A stretch of 7,225 nucleotides of DNA from positions 1 to 7,225 of the forward strand of contig RFKO01000033.1 in assembly GCA_003694235.1 (NCBI GenBank), read 5' to 3'. This document shows, in pieces, positions 1-5,623 of this stretch. The stretch is from Anaerolineae bacterium. GTDB lineage: Bacteria; Chloroflexota; Anaerolineae; Anaerolineales; UBA11858. The notes under the pieces were generated by a model. That model made no database searches. It worked only from the letters and a program-made list of their open reading frames with translations, and was not told where the DNA came from. The stretch's first letter is position 1. Every line of letters begins with the position of its first letter. The position numbers were made by a program, and so were the translations under genes.

Positions 1-732
1 GCCACGCGCGGCGAGGCTGGCGAAGTCGCCGCGGAATACCTGCGCGACTACGCCTCCATAGCCGAATTGCGCGAGGCCGAACTGCGCTGTGCGGCAGGCC
101 ATCTCGGCCTGAGCGGGGTGCACTTTCTGGATTACCGCGACAGCGGCATGGCCGGCTCGGCGGACAACGCCCACCCCCAGGCGTTCATCAACGCCCCGCT
201 GGAAGAAGTCGCCCAAAAGGTGGCCTGCAAGATCCGGGAACTGAAACCCCAGGTGGTGCTGACCTTCGATCCCATCGGCGGCTACCGCCATCCCGACCAC
301 ATCCACATCCACAAGGCGACCGAGCGCGCCTTTCACCTGGCCGGCGACCCGGACTTCACCTGCGATTTGCCCCCTTACCAGCCGCAACGGCTGTACTACC
401 ACACCATCTCCAAACGCTTCCTGCGCTTCGCCGTGGGTTTCCTGCGCCTGATCGGCAAAGACCCCAGCAAATGGGGGCGCAACCAGGATATCGACCTCAC
501 CAAGCTGCTGGTGGATTTCCCCACCCATGCCCGCATAAACTACGCCCCTGTGCTGAAGCGCAAAGAAGCTGCCTCACGCTGCCATGCCAGCCAGATCGGC
601 CCGGCGATCACCGGCGGCCCATTCCGCTGGCTGTTGCGTTTGCTGAGGTTCGACACCACCGACTTCTTCATGCAGGCTTATCCTCCGCCCGAAGAGGGAA
701 AAATTCTCACCGACCTGTTCGCCGAAGCCTGA
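1..732 (+). CDS. PIG-L (LmbE-like) family deacetylase, 5' truncated by window edge
   Basis: The reading frame is open from base 1, so the true start lies upstream; the TTG at 67 is inside the conserved domain and is not the start. The visible part is 243 residues. PIG-L enzymes are metal-dependent hydrolases that remove acetyl groups from N-acetylglucosamine conjugates such as GlcNAc-PI, mycothiol or bacillithiol precursors. Seen here are TRGEAGE at residues 2-8, which normally follows the N-terminal HPDDE zinc motif by about 25-30 residues, then the LDYRDSGM stretch (43-50), then TFDPIGGYRHPDH (88-100) carrying the second metal/active-site signature (His97, Asp99, His100). The HPDDE motif itself is outside the window. 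The C-terminal part (FRWLLRLLRF, then an aromatic/proline-rich end) is not diagnostic. The substrate cannot be told; a thiol-conjugate amidase or a surface-glycan deacetylase are both possible. The gene ends with TGA 21 bp before the next promoter's -35 box. Confidence 0.9.
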   Translation, partial: ATRGEAGEVAAEYLRDYASIAELREAELRCAAGHLGLSGVHFLDYRDSGMAGSADNAHPQAFINAPLEEVAQKVACKIRELKPQVVLTFDPIGGYRHPDHIHIHKATERAFHLAGDPDFTCDLPPYQPQRLYYHTISKRFLRFAVGFLRLIGKDPSKWGRNQDIDLTKLLVDFPTHARINYAPVLKRKEAASRCHASQIGPAITGGPFRWLLRLLRFDTTDFFMQAYPPPEEGKILTDLFAEA

Positions 733-752
733 AACGCTTATTTTTCGCTAAC

Positions 753-781
753 TTGACGCCCCCATCAGGGGGTGTTATCAT
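753..781 (+). promoter_or_regulatory. sigma70-type promoter with inverted repeat in its spacer
   Basis: TTGACG (753-758) and TATCAT (776-781) are separated by exactly 17 bp, giving 5/6 matches to each consensus hexamer. Transcription would begin near 788, leaving a leader of roughly 15 nt before the peptidase ATG at 803, with a weak AAGG (791-794) as ribosome-binding site. The spacer is almost entirely an inverted repeat: ACGCCCCC (756-763), loop ATCA, GGGGGTGT (768-775), with one G-T pair. The repeat could be an operator. As RNA it could also be a hairpin ending the upstream PIG-L transcript, but no T-run follows it. Confidence 0.6.
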
Positions 782-802
782 GCCGCGGCGAAGGCTTTTT
801 CT

Positions 803-2077
803 ATGAAGTACGACCCATTAACCGACAACTCTCCCCTCGAGGACGATTTAACCATATCGCTTCCCTCCCGGCCGCAGGCGTCGCCGCCACCCGAAGAGTC
901 ACAGGCGGTGGCAGAACCGTCGCCCGAGCTGGAGGAAGAACCCCTGGGAAGGATAGAGCAATTCTGGCTGCAATTGCGAGAGGCCGGTCTGCTCCAGCCT
1001 GCGTTGCGCGTGGCTACCCTGGTGCTTTCCCTTGTACCGGTTCTGGCGCTGGTGTTGATCATGCGCGCCCTGAACGTCACCACAGTCCTGACGGAGGCCT
1101 CCAACCCGGCGCGCAACGCGCTGGCTGCTGCTCCACCTACCCCCGCAGCCGAAAACACGCTGGAAACCCTCCCCCCCCTGATTACCGCAGAAATGACAGC
1201 CTCCAGCGGCGTGTACCGACGCATCAACGCCAAAACAATCATCCCCACCCGCCCGCGCGTGGACGTGATCACCTACACCGTCCAGCCCGGCGACTCGGTG
1301 TTCGGCATCGCAGAACAATTCGGACTGCGCCCGGAAACCATCCTGTGGGCCAACTCCGAAACCCTGCGCGATGACCCTCACCGCCTGCAGGTGGGTCAGG
1401 TGCTCAACATCCTGCCGGTGGATGGCACATACCATAAATGGAGTGAGGGAGAAAACCTGCGCAGCGTGGCCGAGTACTACGGCGTCGAGCCGGAGGCCAT
1501 TCTGCAATACCCCGGCAACCATTTCGATCTCTTTGACCAGGACCCCGACAACGTGAACATCGAACCGGGTACGATGCTGATCGTGCCAGGCGGGAAGCGG
1601 GAGTTGATCAACTACGGCCCGCCGCGCATCCCGCGCGATAACCCCGCCGTGGCGCGCACCTACGGGCCGGGATACTGCGGAGAGATCAGCGACGGCATCG
1701 TCGGCGACGGACTGTTCGTCTGGCCAACAGACAACCACTGGCTTTCCGGCTACGACTATAATCCGGCCGCCAATCACTCCGGCATCGACATCGGTGGCAA
1801 GCGCGGCGATAGCATCTACGCGGTGGATGATGGCGTGGTGGTATTCGCCGGATGGAGCTCCAGCGGCTACGGCAACCTGGTGGTCATCGATCACGGCAAC
1901 GACTGGCAGTCGCTCTACGCCCACCTGGACAACTACTTCGTTTCCTGCGGCATGAGCATTTACCAGGGCGCGGTGATCGGCACGATGGGCACGACCGGAA
2001 ATTCCTCCGGCCCGCACCTGCACTTCGAACTGCACTACGGCACTTCGCGCGTCAATCCGTGGAACTTCTTGCCGTGA
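803..2077 (+). CDS. membrane-anchored LysM-M23 zinc metallopeptidase (peptidoglycan hydrolase)
   Basis: The 424-residue protein has four parts. An acidic, proline-rich cytoplasmic N-terminus (1-65) precedes a single transmembrane segment (about 68-88). Two LysM-type repeats follow: a clear one at 154-205 (YTVQPGDSVFGIAEQFG) and a more divergent one at about 210-262 (WSEGENLRSVAEYYGV). The C-terminus is an M23 (LytM/peptidase M23B) domain at about 303-420. Zinc and catalytic residues are present: HSGID (His325, Asp329), YAHL (His374) and HLHF (His405, His407), so it should be active rather than a degenerate activator such as EnvC. LysM repeats bind peptidoglycan glycan strands and M23 enzymes cut peptide cross-links, so the likely role is wall remodelling from the outer face of the membrane. 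Cys292 and Cys382 flank the catalytic core and could form a disulphide. ATG at 803 is chosen because it gives the full topology. The 3' end overlaps the convergent methyltransferase gene by 26 nt. Confidence 0.93.
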   Translation: MKYDPLTDNSPLEDDLTISLPSRPQASPPPEESQAVAEPSPELEEEPLGRIEQFWLQLREAGLLQPALRVATLVLSLVPVLALVLIMRALNVTTVLTEASNPARNALAAAPPTPAAENTLETLPPLITAEMTASSGVYRRINAKTIIPTRPRVDVITYTVQPGDSVFGIAEQFGLRPETILWANSETLRDDPHRLQVGQVLNILPVDGTYHKWSEGENLRSVAEYYGVEPEAILQYPGNHFDLFDQDPDNVNIEPGTMLIVPGGKRELINYGPPRIPRDNPAVARTYGPGYCGEISDGIVGDGLFVWPTDNHWLSGYDYNPAANHSGIDIGGKRGDSIYAVDDGVVVFAGWSSSGYGNLVVIDHGNDWQSLYAHLDNYFVSCGMSIYQGAVIGTMGTTGNSSGPHLHFELHYGTSRVNPWNFLP

Positions 2078-2798
2078 GGATCAGCCAGGGCGAATCAGCC
2101 GCAAAAGGATGACGTTCGTAATCGCCGTACTGCCTCTCGAGGCGTAATCCGGCCTGCTCGAACAAGTCTCTCAAAGAATCCAGCGATTGCAACCTGTGAC
2201 GCGCCGTCAATTCATGACGGCGCGTTGTGCCATCCGGGAACAGACAATCATAATACCAGCGCAGGGTGACGACCTCGCCCTCCCGCCTCCATTCGCTGAG
2301 CACCTGCACCACCGCATCGCTCTCCGGGTGCGCGAATACCGTCTCGACCTCCGGCTCGCCGCGCGGCGGAAGCGTCTCCAACAGCAGGGGATTGGGCATA
2401 CTGACGGCGAACACCCCCGCGCCTGTCAGATGCCGACGGGCGACCGCCAGCACGGCGCGTTGCTCCCTGCAGGTAAGCGTACTGAAAGTGTTGCAGGCGA
2501 GGAAAATCAGGGCAAAACGCTGAGCCAGATGCAAATGGCAGAAATCGGCCTGCACCCAATCTGGCGACCTCCCGCCGCTGTGGGCGGCCAGGTCGCGAGC
2601 ATAACACAACATATCGAAGTCGCGGTCTACACCCACCACCCACCGGCCGCGCTGCGCCAGGGGTAACGTCAGCCGTCCGCTGCCGCAGCCCAATTCCAGC
2701 ACCGGGCCGCCGCTTTGCTCTGCCAGCCACAGCCAAAAGGCCTGATCTTCTGCTTCCAGGCTGTGGTGCGTGTGATACAGCGCCACCCATTCACGCAC
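2052..2798 (-). CDS. class I SAM-dependent methyltransferase
   Basis: The start is taken as GTG at 2798, giving 248 residues beginning VREWVALYH; the frame is open further upstream but that part lies over the crotonase and reads as low-complexity Arg-rich shadow. The Rossmann methyltransferase core is clear: motif I VLELGCGSG at 33-41, the acidic end of strand 2 at GVDRD (Asp58, expected to bind the ribose hydroxyls of SAM), QADF at 83-86 (Asp85, near the adenine), and FLACNTFSTL at 99-108 as the post-motif region. The C-terminal half has strands suited to a small-molecule methyltransferase and ends GDYERHPF-SPWLIL, as seen in the Methyltransf_25-like group. The substrate is not predictable. 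The GTG overlaps the crotonase stop by 8 nt, so translation is probably coupled. An alternative start is the GTG at 2786. Confidence 0.85.
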   Translation of the reverse strand: MREWVALYHTHHSLEAEDQAFWLWLAEQSGGPVLELGCGSGRLTLPLAQRGRWVVGVDRDFDMLCYARDLAAHSGGRSPDWVQADFCHLHLAQRFALIFLACNTFSTLTCREQRAVLAVARRHLTGAGVFAVSMPNPLLLETLPPRGEPEVETVFAHPESDAVVQVLSEWRREGEVVTLRWYYDCLFPDGTTRRHELTARHRLQSLDSLRDLFEQAGLRLERQYGDYERHPFAADSPWLILTARSSTD

Positions 2799-3561
2799 GT
2801 TTCGCCCGCCTGTTCTGCAACCAGCGCGCCACGGCCTGGTGATGGGCCGGCGAATCCCACAGCGGCGGGAAAAGCTGCTGCTCCTGCGCCCGTGCCAGGG
2901 GCGGCGGCAATTCCATACCGGCGCGCAGCAGCCGCTTGATCGCCGCAACCGCCTCGGCTGACTGCCTCAACATCGCCTCGGCCAGTGCAAAGGCCGCCTC
3001 CAGCGCGCGGCTTTTCTCCGCCAGGCGGTTCACCACGCCCAGCGCCAGCATCTCCTCCGCTCCCAACACCCGGCCGGTCGCCAGCAAATCGAACGCCCGG
3101 CTATAGCCCACCAGCCGCAGCAGACGCTGCCCGCCTCCCCATCCGGGCGTCAGGCCGAGATGAATTTGCGCAAAGCTCAGGGTGGCGTCCTCCGAGGCCA
3201 CCCGCAGATCACAGGCCAGGGCGACCTCCGCCCCTCCGCCGCGCGCCGGCCCGTTGATGGCCGCGATCACCGGGCAGGGCAACTGCTCCAGGCGATCCAG
3301 CGCCAGTGTCATCCCCGCCGAAAGCCGCCGGCCATCCTCCCGGCTATCCGCCTGATGCAAAACTCGCAGATCACCGCCGGCGATGAACGCATCCGTCGTG
3401 CCCGTAACAATCAACGCCCGCAATCCCGGCAAAGCCGCTGCCTGCTCCACACAAGCCGCAAACGCCTGCATGGCCTCCCAGTCCAGCGCGTTGCGCACCT
3501 CGGGACGCTCAACCCGCAGCACAGCGATGGGCAGACGACCACAATCCAGATACACAGCCAT
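2791..3561 (-). CDS. enoyl-CoA hydratase/isomerase (crotonase) family protein
   Basis: The 256-residue protein starts at ATG 3561, supported by AAGGAG seven bases upstream; a TTG at 3585 is possible but has no comparable site. Crotonase landmarks appear in order: ERPEVRNALD (18-27), oxyanion-hole strand AFIAGGDL (58-65), and INGPARGGGAEVALACDLR (102-120) with the GGG loop and Glu112 at the position of the first catalytic Glu (rat ECH Glu144). Next is FAQIHLGLTPGWGGGQRL (130-147), then the usual helical C-terminus that builds the trimer and covers the CoA site. At the position of the second catalytic Glu (rat Glu164; usual pattern P-E-x-x-L-G) there is Gln132. The enzyme should still bind and polarise an acyl-CoA thioester, but simple enoyl-CoA hydration is doubtful. 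The GWGG pattern recalls the ECHDC1-like decarboxylase branch. It is the first gene of an operon with the methyltransferase. Confidence 0.88.
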   Translation of the reverse strand: MAVYLDCGRLPIAVLRVERPEVRNALDWEAMQAFAACVEQAAALPGLRALIVTGTTDAFIAGGDLRVLHQADSREDGRRLSAGMTLALDRLEQLPCPVIAAINGPARGGGAEVALACDLRVASEDATLSFAQIHLGLTPGWGGGQRLLRLVGYSRAFDLLATGRVLGAEEMLALGVVNRLAEKSRALEAAFALAEAMLRQSAEAVAAIKRLLRAGMELPPPLARAQEQQLFPPLWDSPAHHQAVARWLQNRRAKRA

Positions 3562-3568
3562 AAAAAAA

Positions 3569-3574
3569 CTCCTT
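3569..3574 (-). promoter_or_regulatory. Shine-Dalgarno of the crotonase gene
   Basis: On the minus strand this reads AAGGAG, separated from ATG 3561 by seven consecutive T residues. It fixes the ATG over the upstream TTG. The same bases overlap the -35 box of the plus-strand tRNA promoter. Confidence 0.75.
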
Positions 3575-3602
3575 GACGACGACAATTATCAGGCATTATA
3601 CT
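3573..3602 (+). promoter_or_regulatory. promoter of the tRNA-Pro operon
   Basis: TTGACG (3573-3578) and TATACT (3597-3602) are 18 bp apart, each a 5/6 match to consensus. Transcription would start near 3609, only about four bases before the tRNA's first base. The -10 overlaps the minus-strand TATAAT for the crotonase operon by four bases, so the two directions probably compete for RNA polymerase. Confidence 0.6.
3595..3600 (-). promoter_or_regulatory. -10 box for the crotonase-methyltransferase operon
   Basis: The minus strand reads a perfect TATAAT here. The expected start site is near 3588, giving a leader of about 27 nt that holds the AAGGAG site. At a 17-bp spacing the -35 position (3618-3623) reads GCCACA, a poor match that lies inside the tRNA acceptor/D-arm region, so activity may rely on the strong -10 or an activator. 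Confidence 0.5.
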
Positions 3603-3612
3603 CTGCCTGAAG

Positions 3613-3685
3613 CGGGGTGTGGCGCAGCTGGGAGCGCGCTGCGTTTGGGACGCAGAGGTCCGGGGTTCGAATCCCCGCACCCCGA
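3613..3685 (+). tRNA. tRNA-Pro (anticodon UGG)
   Basis: A full cloverleaf can be folded. The acceptor stem is CGGGGTG (3613-3619) with CACCCCG (3678-3684), discriminator A at 3685. The D stem is GCGC/GCGC (3622-3625, 3634-3637) and the anticodon stem CTGCG/CGCAG (3639-3643, 3651-3655). The loop is TTTGGGA, which places TGG at 3646-3648. The T arm is CGGGG-TTCGAAT-CCCCG (3661-3677). The C1-G72 pair fits the bacterial proline tRNA identity set. UGG can read all four proline codons with wobble. The 3' CCA is not encoded (CTT follows), so a CCA-adding enzyme is needed. No terminator lies between it and the next gene. Confidence 0.97.
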
Positions 3686-3688
3686 CTT

Positions 3689-3700
3689 CCTCCGGAGGTG
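3689..3700 (+). promoter_or_regulatory. Shine-Dalgarno of the small hypothetical gene, within a palindrome
   Basis: GGAGGTG (3694-3700) is a near-perfect ribosome-binding site, with GGAGG ending five bases before ATG 3704, and it decides the start over the open frame that runs back through the tRNA. It is part of a perfect 10-bp palindrome CCTCCGGAGG (3689-3698) starting three bases after the mature tRNA end. Confidence 0.7.
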
Positions 3701-3703
3701 AAT

Positions 3704-4021
3704 ATGGCAAAACCCCAAAAATTCGATGGCGTAATCGAAACCGTACACTACAACCCCGATGGGAAAATCGAATGGGTGCGAGCCTACCTTCGCCACGGCT
3801 TTGTGTTCAGCGACGTGATGCTGCTGAAACGCGAGGCGCTGATGCAACGACTCAAGAAAGGCGCCCGCTTCTTCACCGGGCGTCGTCTGCCTTTCCAGGG
3901 CAACCGCTTTGAAATCCAGCATCCTGTCCGGCTGATCGGCAGCAACGGCAGCGAACACATCGTTGCCGGAGATGCCCCCGCTGAGGACAGGGATTCCCTC
4001 GCCGGTGTCCACCCCCTGTAG
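3704..4021 (+). CDS. small conserved-looking protein of unknown function (105 aa)
   Basis: I do not recognise a named family. The start is ATG 3704 behind a strong GGAGGTG. Residues 1-80 look like a compact, mostly beta-strand fold: KFDGVIETVHYNPDGKI (6-22), then EWVRAYLRHGFVFSDVML, a short basic helix (REALMQRLKKG), and RFFTGRRLPFQGNRFEI. After residue 83 the sequence becomes polar and Gly/Ala/Asp-rich, probably a disordered tail. There is no signal peptide, membrane segment, cysteine or evident catalytic triad. The alternation of strands and basic residues would suit a small nucleic-acid or protein-binding domain, but that is speculation. It sits 18 nt behind tRNA-Pro and 39 nt before the NERD-like gene in the same reading frame, so co-transcription is likely. 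Confidence 0.75.
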   Translation: MAKPQKFDGVIETVHYNPDGKIEWVRAYLRHGFVFSDVMLLKREALMQRLKKGARFFTGRRLPFQGNRFEIQHPVRLIGSNGSEHIVAGDAPAEDRDSLAGVHPL

Positions 4022-4060
4022 GCCAGAATCTCGTCCTCACCCGGCGGAACTGCCTCCCTT

Positions 4061-4870
4061 ATGATCGTCCGAGATCTTTCCCCCATTCCATATCAACAGA
4101 ACATGCCCCTGGGCAAGCGCCTGCGCGGGCTGCTGCGCTTCGGTCTCGGCTGGCCAAAACAAATGCAATCGCAGCAAAGCATCATCGCGGTGCTTTCTCG
4201 ACTGCTGGACAACAGTTACACCCTGCTGCGTAACGTCACGTTGCAGAAAGGCGACGACCCCATTCCCCTCATCCTGGTTGGCCCGCAGGGCGTTTACACG
4301 CTGCTCAACGACCCCACTTTCGGCATTTTTCGCGCCCGAGGCGCCGACTGGTTCGTCTATCGCTCCAGCGACGGCAGTTTTCGCCCTACAAAACCCAATC
4401 AGATCGCTGCCACGCAGGCATTGCGTCACAAGGTAGAAACCTTTTTGCGCGCCCGCGGCTTCAATGATGTGCAGGTGGAAGGCCTGCTCGTGCTGACCAA
4501 TCCCCGCACCCACGCGGACGCCATCCGGGCGGAAGTGCGTGTGCTGCTGATTGACGGGCTGGAGCGCTTTGCCGCGCAACTGGCCAGCTCTCCCCAGGCG
4601 CTCGCTCGCGAGCAGCGCTTCAAGATGGTCGAGGGCATTGTCGAAACCAGCACCAACATCCATGAAGCGCCGCAGGAGAAAAAACGTCGCCTCAATCTGC
4701 CCGTCGCCGAAACAGCGCAGGCGGTGGATACCCGCTTCACCCGCGCCGTGCAACCGGCCCAACGCTGGCTCAACTTCACCACCAGGCAATGGCTGATCCT
4801 GGGCGGCATCGCCCTGGCCGAAGTCTGCATCCTGGCTGCCTTCCTCCTTCTGGTCTTCATGACAGCCTGA
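4061..4870 (+). CDS. NERD-like domain protein with C-terminal membrane anchor
   Basis: The protein has 269 residues. ATG 4061 is the first possible start after the previous gene's TAG; no good Shine-Dalgarno precedes it. A basic, amphipathic N-terminus (16-35) is followed by a region resembling the nuclease-related (NERD) domain at about 50-170: SYTLLRNVTL (52-61), PLILVGPQGVYTLL (69-82), a tryptophan strand ADWFVY (95-100), NQIAATQALRHKVETFLRARGF (113-134, matching the usual N-P-x-x-Q helix) and GLLVLTNP (141-148). The acidic and Lys residues of the nuclease core (D before the V-G-P strand, then E-x-K) are not evident: the strand reads VYTLLND. A charged linker (about 180-240) leads to one transmembrane helix (244-267) near the C-terminus, leaving the domain most likely cytoplasmic. 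The family call is from pattern memory. It may be a non-catalytic binding domain at the membrane. Confidence 0.65.
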   Translation: MIVRDLSPIPYQQNMPLGKRLRGLLRFGLGWPKQMQSQQSIIAVLSRLLDNSYTLLRNVTLQKGDDPIPLILVGPQGVYTLLNDPTFGIFRARGADWFVYRSSDGSFRPTKPNQIAATQALRHKVETFLRARGFNDVQVEGLLVLTNPRTHADAIRAEVRVLLIDGLERFAAQLASSPQALAREQRFKMVEGIVETSTNIHEAPQEKKRRLNLPVAETAQAVDTRFTRAVQPAQRWLNFTTRQWLILGGIALAEVCILAAFLLLVFMTA

Positions 4871-4888
4871 CAGACAGGATTTTCATCC

Positions 4889-5623
4889 TTGGTATCACAA
4901 CCCTTCCTCTCCCTCATCATTCCCGCGCACAATGAGGAAGAACGCCTGCCCGACACACTGGGGCAGGTTTTTGCTTTCCTCTCCGGGCAGGATTATTCCT
5001 TCGAGGTGTTGGTGGTGGAAAACGCCAGCCGCGACCGCACGCTGGAAGTCGCGCGCGCCTTTCTTGCCGACCACCCCAACCTGCGCATCATCCAGGAAGC
5101 GCAGGCCGGGAAAGGGCGCGCGGTGCGCCGCGGCATGCTGGCCGCGCGCGGCGAATACCGCTTTATGTGCGACGCCGACCTTTCCATGCCAATTGAGCAC
5201 ATCAACCGTTTCCTGCCCCCCGCGCTGACAGATTTCGACCTGGCCATCGCCTCTCGCGAGGCGCCGGGCGCCATTCGCTACAACGAACCGGAGTACCGCC
5301 ACCTGGGCGGACGGGCTGTCAATCTGATGGTGCGCACGCTCATCCTCCCCGGCATGCACGACACGCAATGCGGCTTCAAATGCTTTCGCGCCGCGGTGGC
5401 CGAAGACCTGTTCGGCCATCAAACGCTGACCAACTTCTCCTTCGACATCGAACTGCTTTATATCGCCCGTCGGCGCGGCTACCGCATCCGCGAAATCCCC
5501 ATCCCCTGGTATTTCTACCCCGGCACCACCCTCAACCCGCTGCGCGATGCCGTGCAGATGTTGCTGGACATCTTCACCATCCACCGCAACGCCCGTCGAG
5601 GCCTGTATGACCTCCCGCGTTGA
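4889..5623 (+). CDS. GT2 family glycosyltransferase, ALG5/dolichyl-phosphate glucose synthase-like
   Basis: The 244-residue GT-A fold enzyme starts at TTG 4889, the only candidate between the previous stop and the conserved domain, with AGGA (4876-4879) nine bases upstream. Motifs are [15 protein letters not shown] (7-21), [13 protein letters not shown] (39-51), [16 protein letters not shown] (74-89), the DAD metal/nucleotide motif in CDADLS (94-99), [10 protein letters not shown] (158-167) and FSFDIELL (183-190). The DTQCGFK and FD-E-LL pair is typical of the DPG-synthase branch, which moves a sugar from a nucleotide sugar to a polyprenyl phosphate. The product would be a lipid-linked monosaccharide for surface glycan or glycoprotein assembly. 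Unlike eukaryotic ALG5 it has no membrane helix. The end, RRGLYDLPR, overlaps rnhB by 17 nt. The precise sugar is unknown. Confidence 0.9.
   Translation: MVSQPFLSLIIPAHNEEERLPDTLGQVFAFLSGQDYSFEVLVVENASRDRTLEVARAFLADHPNLRIIQEAQAGKGRAVRRGMLAARGEYRFMCDADLSMPIEHINRFLPPALTDFDLAIASREAPGAIRYNEPEYRHLGGRAVNLMVRTLILPGMHDTQCGFKCFRAAVAEDLFGHQTLTNFSFDIELLYIARRRGYRIREIPIPWYFYPGTTLNPLRDAVQMLLDIFTIHRNARRGLYDLPR

Noticed and set aside
899..2035. Long minus-strand open frame (378 codons) opposite the LysM-M23 gene
   Set aside because: Its translation is Val/Ala/Gly/His/Gln-rich with no recognisable domain, which is what a GC-rich gene gives on its antisense strand; the plus-strand product has intact domains and catalytic residues.
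2132..2143. Inverted repeat GCCTC-TC-GAGGC
   Set aside because: It lies within the methyltransferase coding sequence, has a two-base loop and no T-run; it is probably chance in GC-rich DNA.
2799..2948. Upstream extension of the methyltransferase frame to 2948
   Set aside because: The extra 50 residues are Arg/Cys/Ser-rich antisense-like sequence lying over the crotonase's conserved C-terminus; GTG 2798 gives a normal start with an 8-nt overlap.
3617..3703. Upstream extension of the 105-residue protein through the tRNA
   Set aside because: The extension is a translation of the tRNA gene itself; ATG 3704 has a near-perfect ribosome-binding site.
4866..4880. Possible terminator CCTG-ACAGA-CAGG followed by ATTTTC between the NERD-like gene and the glycosyltransferase
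   Set aside because: The stem is only four base pairs and the T-run is four bases; too weak, and the next gene starts nine bases later.
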